Counted from the first letter of the stretch, positions 9,149 through 18,173 are shown. The stretch: DNA of 64,000 bases from Microbacterium foliorum (GCF_006385575.1 NZ_CP041040.1:1054001-1118000), one strand, 5' to 3'. The notes: generated from the letters alone by a model not told the origin. A program made the numbers and translations.

Positions 9149-10525
9149 TCACACCCTCCCGAACGCACGCAGCGGATGCTCGATGAGCTCCGTCACACGG
9201 CGCAGGAAACTCGCCGCGTAGCCGCCGTCGCAGACCCGGTGATCGAACACGAGTGACAGCTGCGCGATGCGGCGGGGCACGATCTGACCGTCGACCACCC
9301 AGGGACGCTCGATGATGCGACCGACCCCGAGGATCGCGACGTCGGGGTGATTGATGATGGCGGCCGAACCGTCGACGCCGAGCCCGCCGTAGTTGTTCAG
9401 GGTGAACGTCGATCCGCGCAGGCGCTCCGGCGGCATCGACCCGGCGCGCGCAGCGGTCGTCAGCTCACGCAGCGCTGCGTCGAGCTGCTCGACCGTGAGG
9501 TCGTGCGCACGGGGGATGACGGGGACCATGAGTCCGCGGTCGGTGTCGGCGGCAACGCCGAGATTGACCCCCGAGAACGTGATCAGCTCCGATGCGTCTT
9601 CGCTCAGGCGCGAGGCGAGCACGGGGTGATCCTCGAGAGCGAGCAGCACGAAGCGCGCGATCAGCGCGGTGAGCGAGGGGGCCTTGCCGCCATCCGGAGC
9701 CATGCCGGCGCGCAGCGCCCACAGCTCGGTCGCATCCACGTCGACCCATACGGTCGCCTCCGGGATCTCGGAGCGACTGCGGCTGAGCTTCGCGCTCACG
9801 GCTCGGCGCAGAGCCGACAGGCGCTCGCGCGAGACCACGGCGAGGCCGTCGAGGTCATGCCCGGTCGTGCTGCGATGCTGCGCCGCTGCGCCGTCGACCG
9901 CATCGTCCACGGCCGCGGCCAGAACGTCGGCGCGGGTGATCGAGCCGTCGTGTCCGGTCGGGGTGATGTCATGCAGGTCGAGCCCCAGATCTCGCGCCAG
10001 TCGCCGGACGAGAGGTGAGCGCACGGCCACAGGGCGTCGCGGCGTGGCCTCTGCCGGAGAGAGGACCGACACCGCCGAGACCGGCGCCGACGAGACCGGC
10101 GCCGACGAGACCGGCGCCGCCCTCGGACGGCGACGGCCCTTCGTCGCTCTCTCCGAGGTGCCGTAGCCGATCAGGACGTTGCCCGACCCTGCTCTCTCCT
10201 CTTCTCGGTAGGCCTCGTGCTCTGCGGCATCCGACCTGTTCGATCCGTCCGCCACCGACGCGGGTGCGGAGCTCGCCGCATCGGCGACCTCGAGCACCGG
10301 CGCGCCGACGTCGATCGTCTCGCCGGGCGCGCCGTGCAGAGCGGTGATGACTCCCGCGAACGGCGAGGGCAGCTCGACGATGCTCTTGGCCGTCTCGACC
10401 TCGGCGATCGCCTGATCGACGACGATCGTGTCGCCGACGGAGACGAGCCACTGCACGAGTCCTGCTTCGGTCAGGCCCTCGCCGAGATCGGGGAGGCGGA
10501 ACACACGGCCGGTCAGGGCGGTCAT
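9149..10525 (-). CDS. bkdC: Branched-chain 2-oxoacid dehydrogenase E2 (dihydrolipoyl acyltransferase)
   Basis: A 458-residue E2 core subunit that transfers acyl groups from the lipoyl arm to CoA. The N-terminal lipoyl domain has the lipoylated Lys in EVETAKSIVELP (near residue 45). An Ala/Pro/Ser linker follows, then the E1/E3-binding domain (VRSPLVRRLARDLGLDL, near 168-200). The C-terminal catalytic domain carries the active-site motif DHRVCDGG. There is one lipoyl domain only. Within the linker a 15-bp unit is repeated three times. It overlaps bkdB by four bases, with GGAGG before the ATG. No E3 gene is nearby, so lipoamide dehydrogenase must come from elsewhere. Confidence 0.92.
   Translation of the reverse strand: MTALTGRVFRLPDLGEGLTEAGLVQWLVSVGDTIVVDQAIAEVETAKSIVELPSPFAGVITALHGAPGETIDVGAPVLEVADAASSAPASVADGSNRSDAAEHEAYREEERAGSGNVLIGYGTSERATKGRRRPRAAPVSSAPVSSAPVSAVSVLSPAEATPRRPVAVRSPLVRRLARDLGLDLHDITPTGHDGSITRADVLAAAVDDAVDGAAAQHRSTTGHDLDGLAVVSRERLSALRRAVSAKLSRSRSEIPEATVWVDVDATELWALRAGMAPDGGKAPSLTALIARFVLLALEDHPVLASRLSEDASELITFSGVNLGVAADTDRGLMVPVIPRAHDLTVEQLDAALRELTTAARAGSMPPERLRGSTFTLNNYGGLGVDGSAAIINHPDVAILGVGRIIERPWVVDGQIVPRRIAQLSLVFDHRVCDGGYAASFLRRVTELIEHPLRAFGRV
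10077..10121. repeat. Three tandem 15-bp units inside the E2 linker
   Basis: The unit GAGACCGGCGCCGAC occurs three times in a row (10077, 10092, 10107), with one change in the last copy. In the E2 frame it encodes a repeated Ser-Ser-Ala-Pro-Val-like linker. The unit is a multiple of three, so copy-number change would alter linker length without a frameshift. Confidence 0.9.
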
Positions 10526-11550
10526 GACTCGTCCTCCCAGTGCAGCGAGTCGATCGCGTCGAGGACGCGGTCGACATCGGGCAGGTACCAGTGCTCGAGC
10601 TTTGGCGGCGCGTACGGGGTGTCGAATCCTGTGACCCGGCGCACGGGGGCCTCCAGGTATTCGAAGCAGCGCTCGAAGACCCGCGCCTGGATCTCGGATG
10701 CCACACTGGCGAAACCAGGGGCTTCGGCGATCACGACCGCGCGTCCGGTCGAACGCACGGCGGCGGTCACCGTCTCGTCGTCGAACGGAGACAGCGAGCG
10801 GATGTCGATGACCTGCACGCTGCGCCCCTCGGACGCCGCGACGTCGGCCGTCTCGAGGGCGAGCGGCACGGAGGCGCCGTAGGCGATCAGGGTGACGTCG
10901 CTGCCGTCGCGGGCGATGCGTGCGTTGCCGATCTCGGTGATCACCGAGGTGTCGACCTCGCCCTTCGTCCAGTACAGCTTCTTGGGTTCGAGGAAGATCA
11001 CCGGGTCGGGCGAGACGATCGCCGCGCGGAGCATCGAGTACGCGTCCTGCGGCGTCGACGGACTCACGACCGTGAGCCCGGGGGTGTGCGCGTAGTACGC
11101 CTCGGACGAGTCGCAGTGGTGCTCGACGCCGCCGATGCCGCCGCCGAACGGGATGCGGATCACGAGCGGCATCCGCACCCCTCCCCGTGTGCGGTTGCCG
11201 AGCTTCGCGACGTGACTGACGATCTGCTCGAACGCCGGCAGCGCGAAGGCGTCGAACTGCAGCTCGACGACGGGCTTCATGCCGTTCATCGCCATGCCCA
11301 CGGCTGTGCCGACGATGCCGGATTCGGCGAGTGGAGTGTCGAAGCAGCGGTCCTCGCCGAACCGCGCCGTGAGTCCGTCGGTGATCCGGAACACACCTCC
11401 GAGCGCGCCGACGTCTTCGCCGAACACCACGACCTCAGGGTCGTTCTCGATCGCATCCGCGAGGGCGAGATTCAGAGCGGCGGCCATGCTCATGGTCGAT
11501 ACGGCCGAGGTGCGCATGTCGACGTGGGCGTCGTCGTGGGCGATGGTCAT
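10522..11550 (-). CDS. bkdB: Branched-chain 2-oxoacid dehydrogenase E1 beta subunit
   Basis: A 342-residue E1-beta, partner of E1-alpha in thiamine-diphosphate-dependent decarboxylation of 2-oxoacids. Typical segments are NPEVVVFGEDVG-like (ENDPEVVVFGEDVGALGG), FDTPLAESGIVGTAVGMA with the Glu that contacts ThDP, FGGGIGGVEHHCDSSEA and VVSPSTPQDAYSMLR. The ATG at 11550 overlaps the bkdA stop (ATGA), and the stop overlaps the bkdC start, so the operon is tightly coupled. Acetoin or pyruvate dehydrogenase subunits look similar; the E1 alpha/beta split and the Lrp neighbour favour branched-chain substrates. Confidence 0.92.
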   Translation of the reverse strand: MTIAHDDAHVDMRTSAVSTMSMAAALNLALADAIENDPEVVVFGEDVGALGGVFRITDGLTARFGEDRCFDTPLAESGIVGTAVGMAMNGMKPVVELQFDAFALPAFEQIVSHVAKLGNRTRGGVRMPLVIRIPFGGGIGGVEHHCDSSEAYYAHTPGLTVVSPSTPQDAYSMLRAAIVSPDPVIFLEPKKLYWTKGEVDTSVITEIGNARIARDGSDVTLIAYGASVPLALETADVAASEGRSVQVIDIRSLSPFDDETVTAAVRSTGRAVVIAEAPGFASVASEIQARVFERCFEYLEAPVRRVTGFDTPYAPPKLEHWYLPDVDRVLDAIDSLHWEDES

Positions 11551-12647
11551 CGTGCACCTCCGGCTGATTCGTGGGCCCGCTCTATCTCGCCGCTCAGCAT
11601 CCGCCACTGCTCTTCGCGCTGCGGTGAGCGGGACTCGGTGACGAAGCGGAAGAGGTCCTCGGGGTCGATGTCGGCATCCGTGTTGAGGGCCTCCCGCATC
11701 GCCGCGGCCGTCTGCTCGGCCCCGGCGGCGTACTCGGCCTCGATCTCTTCCGTGAGCGCGCCCGTGCTCGTGAGATGTGCGCGCAGGCGCGCCAGTGGAT
11801 CGCGGGCGACCCACGCCTGCACCTCGGCTCGCTCGCGATAACGGGTGTCGTCGTCGGCGTTCGTGTGCGCCTGCATCCGGTATGTGTGCGCCTCGACGAG
11901 CGTCGGTCCGCCGCCCGTGCGCGCCCGATCGACCGCTTCGCCGAGCACCGCCAGCACACCGGCGACGTCGTTGCCGTCGACACGCTGCCCCGGCATCCCG
12001 TAGCCGATCGCCTTGTGGGCGAGGGAAGGCGCCGCGGTCTGACGACTGAGCGGCACCGAGATCGCGAACTCGTTGTTCTGCACGAAGAAGACGACGGGCA
12101 CGTGGAAGACGGCGGCGAAGTTCATGGCCTCGTGGAAGTCGCCCTCGCTGGTGGCACCGTCTCCGCACAGGGCGACGACCACGGTGCTCTCTCCTCGCCT
12201 CTTCGCGGCGTACGCGAAGCCGACCGCGTGCAGCAGCTGCGTGGCGAGGGGAGTGGCCTGAGGAGCGACGTGGTGCGCTCGGACGTCGTAGCCCGAGTGC
12301 CAGTCGCCCTTGAGAAGCACCATCGCCTCGGCCGGCGCGACGCCTCGAGCGACGACCGCCACCGAGTCGCGGTATGTCGGGAAGAGCCAGTCGTCATCGG
12401 CGAGAGCGAGTGCGGCGCCGATCTGACAGGCTTCCTGCCCGTGCGACGACGGGTAGACCGCGAGGCGGCCCTGCCGGACGAGGGCGCTGGCCTGATCGTT
12501 GATGCGGCGGCCCTCGACGAGGCCGCGATAGGCGGCGAGCAGGGCATCGGAGTCCGGCAGCACATAGTGCTCGTCGTCGACGACCCTGCCGTCCGGGTCG
12601 ATGAGCTGAACCGCCGCGTCGCGCGGGAGCAGATCTGCGTGTTCCAT
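11547..12647 (-). CDS. bkdA: Branched-chain 2-oxoacid dehydrogenase E1 alpha subunit
   Basis: A 366-residue E1-alpha. The ThDP-binding fold shows GDGATSEGDFHEAMNFAAVF followed about 30 residues later by NNEFAI, and the phosphorylation-loop region reads YRMQAHTNADDDTRYR. It works with BkdB to decarboxylate 2-oxo acids from valine, leucine and isoleucine, giving the starters for the iso/anteiso fatty acids that dominate actinobacterial membranes. GGAGG eight bases before the ATG at 12647 rules out an upstream ATG at 12722. It heads the bkdABC operon, divergent from an Lrp/AsnC gene. Confidence 0.92.
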   Translation of the reverse strand: MEHADLLPRDAAVQLIDPDGRVVDDEHYVLPDSDALLAAYRGLVEGRRINDQASALVRQGRLAVYPSSHGQEACQIGAALALADDDWLFPTYRDSVAVVARGVAPAEAMVLLKGDWHSGYDVRAHHVAPQATPLATQLLHAVGFAYAAKRRGESTVVVALCGDGATSEGDFHEAMNFAAVFHVPVVFFVQNNEFAISVPLSRQTAAPSLAHKAIGYGMPGQRVDGNDVAGVLAVLGEAVDRARTGGGPTLVEAHTYRMQAHTNADDDTRYRERAEVQAWVARDPLARLRAHLTSTGALTEEIEAEYAAGAEQTAAAMREALNTDADIDPEDLFRFVTESRSPQREEQWRMLSGEIERAHESAGGAR

Positions 12648-12712
12648 CCGTTCGCCCTCCTTGCCGAACCTGATGAAGACAGCATGCGCCGCCGAGGGCA
12701 TCCGTCCAAGAA

Positions 12713-12736
12713 CAATCGGCACATCGTGGACGATTG
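12713..12736. promoter_or_regulatory. Candidate Lrp/BkdR operator between bkdA and lrp
   Basis: CAATCG and CGATTG form perfect arms separated by 12 bases, placed midway between the divergent starts at 12647 and 12798. The A/T-flanked arms and position suit an Lrp-family dimer site. No second copy was found by eye in the gap. Confidence 0.4.
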
Positions 12737-12797
12737 CTGTCCGGTTGCCGTGCAGGGCAGCGAAATGTCAGAATTCAGGCACGGACGAAGGGGTTCC

Positions 12798-13235
12798 ATG
12801 ATCACGCTCGACGAGACCGACCAGGCGATCCTCGCGGAGCTGCGAGCCGATGCGCGCGCGTCCATGACGTCCATCGCGGAGGCCGTGCACATCTCGAGAG
12901 CGGGCGCGCACGCGCGGATCAAGCGCCTCACGGATTCGGGCATCATCACCGGATACACCGTGCGCACCGACCCCGTGCTGCTCGGTCATCATGCGAGCGC
13001 CTACGTCACCCTCGCGATCGAGCAGGCGACCTGGCAGGAGGTCAGCGCACGGCTGCGCTCCATCCCCGAGATCGAGCACATGGCACTCGTCGGCGGAGAC
13101 TTCGACGTCATCCTGCTCGTCCGAGCGAGCGATGCTCGCGACCTCCGTCGCATCGTGCTGGAGGACATCCAGGCGATCCCCTCGATCCGCTCCACCCGGA
13201 CGACTCTCATCTTCGAGGACTTCGCCCTGATCTGA
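12798..13235 (+). CDS. Lrp/AsnC-family regulator (BkdR-like)
   Basis: A 145-residue protein with an N-terminal HTH (LDETDQAILAELRADARASMTS, recognition helix in HISRAGAHARIKRL) and a C-terminal RAM ligand domain (ASAYVTLAI, VGGDFDVILLVRA). Length is typical of the family. Divergence from bkdABC is the classic arrangement of BkdR, which senses branched-chain amino acids or keto acids. Whether it activates or represses is not visible. The ATG at 12798 follows a purine-rich GAAGGGG. Confidence 0.9.
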   Translation: MITLDETDQAILAELRADARASMTSIAEAVHISRAGAHARIKRLTDSGIITGYTVRTDPVLLGHHASAYVTLAIEQATWQEVSARLRSIPEIEHMALVGGDFDVILLVRASDARDLRRIVLEDIQAIPSIRSTRTTLIFEDFALI

Positions 13236-13367
13236 GCCGCGCCGAGGTCATCCCTTCGCACTCGGACATCTGCGGCGCGCTCCTCGACAAGTGGGTCGCG
13301 CAACGGCGTTCGACAATGAGAGGACCGCCAGTTCCTTGGCACGCGTTCCGCTCGAAGGAGAGTTCCG

Positions 13368-14813
13368 ATGTCCGAATCCGCCGCATCCGCAGCCACCGCG
13401 CTGCTCGACCGCATCCAGGCACCGGAGGGCGCTGGACGAGACATCCCGGATGCCGCCACACGTGATGTGATCGGCCGTGCGCCCGAGCATTCGGTCGCCG
13501 ACCTCGACGATGCGATCGCGCGGGCACGGGCAGCGCAGCCCGGCTGGGAGTCCCTCGGTCATGCGACGCGCAGTGAGCTGCTGATCGCGGCCGCCGACGC
13601 GATCGACGCGAACGCGGAGGCGCTCGCGCACCTGCTCTCGCGGGAACAGGGCAAGCCGCTGAACGGCCCCAACGCGCGCTTCGAGCTGGGTGCGTGCTCG
13701 GCATGGCTGCGCACCAACGCGGCGATCCCGATCGAGTCGCAGGTGCTGGTCGACGACGAGACCCTGCACGCCGAGCTCGTCTACAAGGCGGCCGGGGTCG
13801 TGGGCGCGATCGGTCCGTGGAACTGGCCTCTCATGATCACCATCTGGCAGATCGGTCCGTCGCTGCGGATGGGCAACACCGTCGTCGCGAAGCCCAGCGA
13901 GTACACGCCGCTGAGCGTGCTCGCGATGCTGGCCGTGATGAACGACGTGCTGCCGGCCGACGTGCTGATCGGCGTCTCCGGCGACCGCGAGGTCGGCGCT
14001 CGCCTCGCCTCGCACCCTGACATCGACAAGATCATGTTCACCGGGTCGACGGCCACCGGGCGCCGCATCATCGAGAGCTCGGCCGGCAACCTCGCCCGAC
14101 TCACCCTCGAACTCGGCGGCAACGATGCCGGCATCGTGCTGCCGGGCACCGAGGTGTCGGCGATCGCGCAGGACCTCTTCTGGGGTGCGTTCATCAACAC
14201 CGGCCAGACGTGCGCCGCCATGAAGCGCCTCTACGTGCACGACTCGGTCTACGACGAGGTCGTCGACGCGCTCGCCGAGATCGCGGCCTCCGTGCCGATG
14301 GGCAACGGACTCGATGAGGACAACGTGCTCGGTCCGCTGCAGAATCGCGCCCAGTTCGACATCGTGTCGCGGCTGGTCGAGGAGGCGCGAGGCCGCGGTG
14401 CCCGTGTCGTCACAGGCGGCGAGGCGGCGCCCGAACTCGGTGAGCTGTTCTATCGGCCCACGATCGTCGCCGACATCGACAACGACGCGGCGCTCGTGCA
14501 GGAGGAGCAGTTCGGGCCTGCGCTTCCGGTGATCAGGTACAGCGACGTCGACGATGCATTCGCCCTCGCCAACGCGGTCGATGTCGGTCTCGGTGCATCG
14601 GTCTGGTCGAGCGATCCCGAGGCCGCCCGCGAGGCGGCGACGCGCATGGAGTCGGGCACGGTGTGGATCAACTCTCACGGCGGGCTGCATCCGATGGTGC
14701 CGTTCGGCGGTGTCAAGAGCTCCGGCTACGGCCTGGAGTTCGGCGTCGAGGGTCTCAAGTCCGTCGCCGTGACGCAGGTCGTGTCGGGCCCCGGACGCAA
14801 GGCGCAGGCGTGA
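13368..14813 (+). CDS. NAD(P)+-dependent aldehyde dehydrogenase
   Basis: A 481-residue ALDH. The Rossmann segment GPWNWPLMITIWQIGPSLRMGN, general base Glu248 in LELGGNDAGIV, nucleophile Cys282 in NTGQTCAAMKR and the late motif EEQFGPALPV are all present. AAGGAG seven bases before the ATG fixes the start. Its last bases overlap the GTG of a GMC oxidoreductase, so an alcohol oxidised by that enzyme is probably passed on here as aldehyde. The substrate is not readable from the sequence; aminoaldehyde or aliphatic aldehyde dehydrogenases share these motifs. Confidence 0.92.
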   Translation: MSESAASAATALLDRIQAPEGAGRDIPDAATRDVIGRAPEHSVADLDDAIARARAAQPGWESLGHATRSELLIAAADAIDANAEALAHLLSREQGKPLNGPNARFELGACSAWLRTNAAIPIESQVLVDDETLHAELVYKAAGVVGAIGPWNWPLMITIWQIGPSLRMGNTVVAKPSEYTPLSVLAMLAVMNDVLPADVLIGVSGDREVGARLASHPDIDKIMFTGSTATGRRIIESSAGNLARLTLELGGNDAGIVLPGTEVSAIAQDLFWGAFINTGQTCAAMKRLYVHDSVYDEVVDALAEIAASVPMGNGLDEDNVLGPLQNRAQFDIVSRLVEEARGRGARVVTGGEAAPELGELFYRPTIVADIDNDAALVQEEQFGPALPVIRYSDVDDAFALANAVDVGLGASVWSSDPEAAREAATRMESGTVWINSHGGLHPMVPFGGVKSSGYGLEFGVEGLKSVAVTQVVSGPGRKAQA

Positions 14814-16273
14814 AGACCGCGATCGTCGTCGGCGCGGGCACCTCGGGGGCGATCGTCGCGCGACGGCTGGTCGATGCAGGCGTCCAGGTCACACTCATCG
14901 AGGCCGGGGGATACGACTCGAACCCCGCGATCCACGACCCGTCGCGGGCGGGTGAGCTCTGGCACTCCGCCGACGACTGGGACTTCTTCACCGTGCCGCA
15001 GGAGCACGCCGGCGGTCGCCGACTGCATCTGCCGCGCGGAAAGGTCACCGGAGGGTCGCACGCGCTCAACGCGATGATCTGGGTGCGTGGCGCGGCCTCG
15101 GACTATGACGCGTGGGAGCGTGCGGGCGCGACCGGCTGGGGCTGGAGTACTGTCGAGCCCGTCTTCGCCGCGCTCGAGCACGACGTGCTGCCCGTCACCG
15201 ACGACTACGAGCTCTCGCCCATCCAGGCGTCGATCATCGATGCGGCGGTCGAGGAGGGGCTGCCCCGCAATCCGAACTACAACGGCGGCACCCTCGACGG
15301 CGTCTCGCAGCAGCAGGTGACCATTCGCGACGGACGCCGGGTGAACACGTGGATGGCCTATGCGCAGCCGATCGCCGACAGGCTCACGATCCTCACCGGA
15401 CGCGAGGTGCACTCCGTGATCGTGGAGGAGGGTCGCGCCGTCGGCGTCCGGCTCGGATCCGGCGCCGACTCCGAGGACGTCTTCGCCGACGAGGTCGTGC
15501 TCTCGGCCGGTGCGATCGGATCGCCCGTGATCCTGCTGCGCTCCGGCATCGGCCCTGCCGACGAGCTCGCGGACCTCGGCATCCCCGTCGTGGTCGATGC
15601 GCCCGGCGTGGGCAAGAACCTGCACGATCACCTGCTCTCGCCCGTCATCTTCACGACGGAGCGGCCGGTGGGTCCGCCGCAGCCCGGCGTCTCGGTGACG
15701 CAGTCGCACCTCTTCTGGCGCAGTCGTGACGACCTCGCAGAGCCCGACACGCAGCCGATCCACTTCTCGGTGCCGATGTGGGGTGACTTGGAGCCCCGAG
15801 GAGACGACGGATTCACGCTGATGGCCGGGCTGGTGACGCCACACAGCCGGGGCACGCTGACGCTGTCGGGCCCCGACCTCGACGACCCGCCGCTGATCGA
15901 CCTCGCCGCGCTCGCGGACGAGAGGGATGTCGCATCGCTCGCGGCATCCGTGCGTCAGTGCCGTCGGATCGGCGGGCAGCCGGCGCTCGCCGACGAGTGG
16001 GGAGCGACCGAGGTGTATCCAGGACCGGATGTGCCGGATGACGGGATCGAGGACTGGGTGCGCCGCACCGCCATCACCTACCACCACCAGGTGGGCACCT
16101 GCCGGATGGGATCGGATTCCGACGCGGTCGTCGACCCGCTGCTGCGCGTCCGCGGCCTCGAGGGGCTGAGTGTGATCGACGCATCGGTGATCCCGACCGT
16201 TCCGACGGGCAACACCAACGCGCCCGCGGCGATGATCGGCGAGTTGGGGGCCAGGTTCCTGCTCGGACGCTGA
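14810..16273 (+). CDS. GMC-family FAD-dependent oxidoreductase (choline dehydrogenase-like)
   Basis: A 487-residue flavoenzyme. The N-terminal FAD dinucleotide fold reads VVGAGTSGAIVARRL, with the GMC signature around RGKVTGGSHALNAMIWVRG. The C-terminal active-site region has YHHQVGTCRMG and VIDASVIPTVPTGNTNAPAAMIGE. These enzymes oxidise primary alcohols to aldehydes. The GTG at 14810 overlaps the ALDH stop (GTGA), giving a two-step alcohol-to-acid pair in one transcript. A strong hairpin follows the stop. The substrate is unknown; choline is only one possibility. Confidence 0.92.
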   Translation: MKTAIVVGAGTSGAIVARRLVDAGVQVTLIEAGGYDSNPAIHDPSRAGELWHSADDWDFFTVPQEHAGGRRLHLPRGKVTGGSHALNAMIWVRGAASDYDAWERAGATGWGWSTVEPVFAALEHDVLPVTDDYELSPIQASIIDAAVEEGLPRNPNYNGGTLDGVSQQQVTIRDGRRVNTWMAYAQPIADRLTILTGREVHSVIVEEGRAVGVRLGSGADSEDVFADEVVLSAGAIGSPVILLRSGIGPADELADLGIPVVVDAPGVGKNLHDHLLSPVIFTTERPVGPPQPGVSVTQSHLFWRSRDDLAEPDTQPIHFSVPMWGDLEPRGDDGFTLMAGLVTPHSRGTLTLSGPDLDDPPLIDLAALADERDVASLAASVRQCRRIGGQPALADEWGATEVYPGPDVPDDGIEDWVRRTAITYHHQVGTCRMGSDSDAVVDPLLRVRGLEGLSVIDASVIPTVPTGNTNAPAAMIGELGARFLLGR

Positions 16274-16287
16274 CGGCCGTGCACGCT

Positions 16288-16323
16288 CGAAGCCCCCTCC
16301 TGCGAGTTCGGGAGGGGGCTTCG
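16288..16323. terminator. Strong stem-loop terminator after the GMC gene
   Basis: Perfect 13-bp arms (CGAAGCCCCCTCC and its complement) around a 10-base loop, 15 bases after the GMC stop. It lacks a T-run. The symmetry allows it to act in both directions, insulating the convergent amidohydrolase operon. Confidence 0.8.
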
Positions 16324-16326
16324 GCG

Positions 16327-16416
16327 TCTCATCCCGTGTGCGGGGTCGATAACGCATCTCATCCCGCGTGCGGGGTCGATAACGCATCTCATCCCGCGTG
16401 CGGGGTCGATAACGCA
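16327..16416. repeat. Three tandem 30-bp repeats, intergenic
   Basis: Three contiguous 30-base units starting at 16327, 16357 and 16387. Each contains ATCCCGCGTGCGGGGTCGAT, in which CCCGC and GCGGG can pair over a GT loop, followed by AACGCA. Copies two and three are identical; copy one has a T inside the hairpin arm. There are no spacers between units. The array lies in the 252-base gap between two convergent operons; the rest of that gap holds the terminator and no gene I can support. Confidence 0.92.
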
Positions 16417-16525
16417 TCCGAATCGCTCCTGAGCGGTGCGTTTTTGACCACGCACGCGAGCGTCGGGCACGCGAGAGCCGCGCACGGTATGGCCTGCGGC
16501 AGGATGCGCGCGGCACGTGCCCTGA

Positions 16526-18172
16526 TCAGCCCGCGGTGTAGACCTCTCGCCCGGCGAACCACGTCGAACGCACCGGGGTGTGCACGATCTCGTCGGCAGG
16601 GCCGGCGATCGCATCCCGCGCGAGCACGACGAAGTCCGCGGACTTGCCCGGCGTCAGGGATCCTGTCTCCGACCCGAGCCCCATCGCGGTCGCGGCGTTG
16701 ATCGTGAAGACCTCGAGCGCCTCGTCGGCGGTGATCGCCTGCTCGGGCCAGAGGACGCCGGGTGCGCGTCCGAGCGGGTCGGCGCGCGTCACGAGACCTT
16801 GCAGCCCCTCGAGAGTGTTCGGGGACTCGCTCACCGGCCAGTCCGAACCGCCGGCGACGAGCGCTCCCGCATCGAGCAGGGCACGGTTGGGCTGCGAATG
16901 CTCGGCACGGTCGCCGAGCACCTCTGCCAGTGCCTGAGGGATCACACCGGGGAACCAGATGAACGGAGAGATGTCGGCCGACACGTCGAGGGCTCGCAAT
17001 CGGGGGATGTCGTCATCGGCGAGGAACTGCCCGTGCGCGATCTGAATCGGGGTGGTGAACCCGTCGGCGCGGATGCGTTCGGCGACGTCGAGCACGAGAC
17101 GCGCCGATCCGTCGCCCGTGCAGTGCACCTTGGCGCCGAGTCCGCGTTCGGCGACCGACCGCAGCCACGTGTGCAGCTCGTCGAAGTTCATCGTCGTCTC
17201 GCCGTGGAAGTGGGCGCCGTGCACGGCATCCGCCACATAGGGCTCGAGGAACGACGCCGTCCGCGCTGGTGGCACGCCGTCGAGGAAGATCTTCACGAAG
17301 TCCGGCCGATGGTGCGGGGTTCTGAACTGCTCGCCCAGATCGATGAGCGCCGAGCCGATCGGATCGAACCCGAAGATCTCGTCGTTGATCAGCAACGACG
17401 AGACGACCCAGGCGCTGAGCTCGTGTGACCGGTCGAGTGCCGCGAGCGCGGCGAGGATGTCGGTCGACACCCCGGCATCCTGGAACGTCGTGATGCCGAA
17501 GGAGTTGAGGATCTCGACGCCGCGGCGTGACGCGGCGATGTGCTGCTCCTCCGTCAGTCCACCGCTGCGGTCGTACGCCTCCTGCACCGGGATGCCCGCT
17601 GCCTCGAGCAGCACCCCGGTCGGCGTCCCGTCGTCGGGATCGAGCAGAGTGACGCCTCCGGAGGGGATGCCGTCGGCGGTGATGCCGGCGAGCTCCAGTG
17701 CCCGGGTGCTCGCCCATCTGTTGTGCCGCGAGTCCTCGACCAACACCACCGGTCGCCCTCCGGCCGCCTCGTCGAGACGCTGTCTGGTCGCGGTGTTCGC
17801 GAGTGTGGGCAGCAGAGTGGTCGACACCGAGCCACCCACGATCCACGCGTCCGGTGGCAACGTCTGCGCCCTGTCGCGCACGAGGTCGAGGATGTCGTCG
17901 AGGGCGAGCGACGGCGGCAGCGAGAGCTCGAACATCTCCGTGCGGCCGGCCATGGCGTGGTGGTTGTGCACGTCGACGAAACCGGGGTAGACCGCGGCGT
18001 CGCCGACATCCAGCATCCGCGTGTCCGGCCCGCGGTGCGCCTGCATCGTGAGCCTGGTCCCGACGTCGAGGATCCGCCCGTCGCGCACGGCGAACGCCTC
18101 GACGACCGGATTCCGACGATCCGCCGTGCGGATCACCGAGCCTGTGACGATGAGGTCCGCCGCCGCAGCCAT
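16526..18172 (-). CDS. Amidohydrolase family protein (YtcJ-like, amidohydrolase_3)
   Basis: A 548-residue metal-dependent hydrolase. The beta-sandwich start is MAAAADLIVTGSVIRTADR, the metal motif VDVHNHH is near residue 68, FVKIFLDGVPP and QIAHGQF are in the barrel, and the late Asp is in GGSDWPV. The C-terminus ends in the usual KSADFVVLARD segment. Relatives hydrolyse N-acyl or N-formyl amines. It starts one base after the MoaF-like gene and belongs to the operon APC permease, MoaF-like, amidohydrolase. Release of an amine from an imported amide is a plausible job, but the substrate is unknown. Confidence 0.9.
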   Translation of the reverse strand: MAAAADLIVTGSVIRTADRRNPVVEAFAVRDGRILDVGTRLTMQAHRGPDTRMLDVGDAAVYPGFVDVHNHHAMAGRTEMFELSLPPSLALDDILDLVRDRAQTLPPDAWIVGGSVSTTLLPTLANTATRQRLDEAAGGRPVVLVEDSRHNRWASTRALELAGITADGIPSGGVTLLDPDDGTPTGVLLEAAGIPVQEAYDRSGGLTEEQHIAASRRGVEILNSFGITTFQDAGVSTDILAALAALDRSHELSAWVVSSLLINDEIFGFDPIGSALIDLGEQFRTPHHRPDFVKIFLDGVPPARTASFLEPYVADAVHGAHFHGETTMNFDELHTWLRSVAERGLGAKVHCTGDGSARLVLDVAERIRADGFTTPIQIAHGQFLADDDIPRLRALDVSADISPFIWFPGVIPQALAEVLGDRAEHSQPNRALLDAGALVAGGSDWPVSESPNTLEGLQGLVTRADPLGRAPGVLWPEQAITADEALEVFTINAATAMGLGSETGSLTPGKSADFVVLARDAIAGPADEIVHTPVRSTWFAGREVYTAG

Positions 18173-18173
18173 G

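Noticed and set aside
6183..9152. 989-codon open frame on the minus strand
   Set aside because: It runs across the lipoprotein and the MHS gene in a different frame, with Arg/Ala/Pro-rich content typical of high-GC shadow frames and no domain.
16327..16416. CRISPR array
   Set aside because: Units are contiguous with no spacers, only three copies, and no cas genes are present.
14726..16516. 596-codon antisense frame with a repeated RYRPRTRDEM segment
   Set aside because: The repeat is just the translation of the 30-bp tandem array, and the rest lies antisense to the GMC oxidoreductase.
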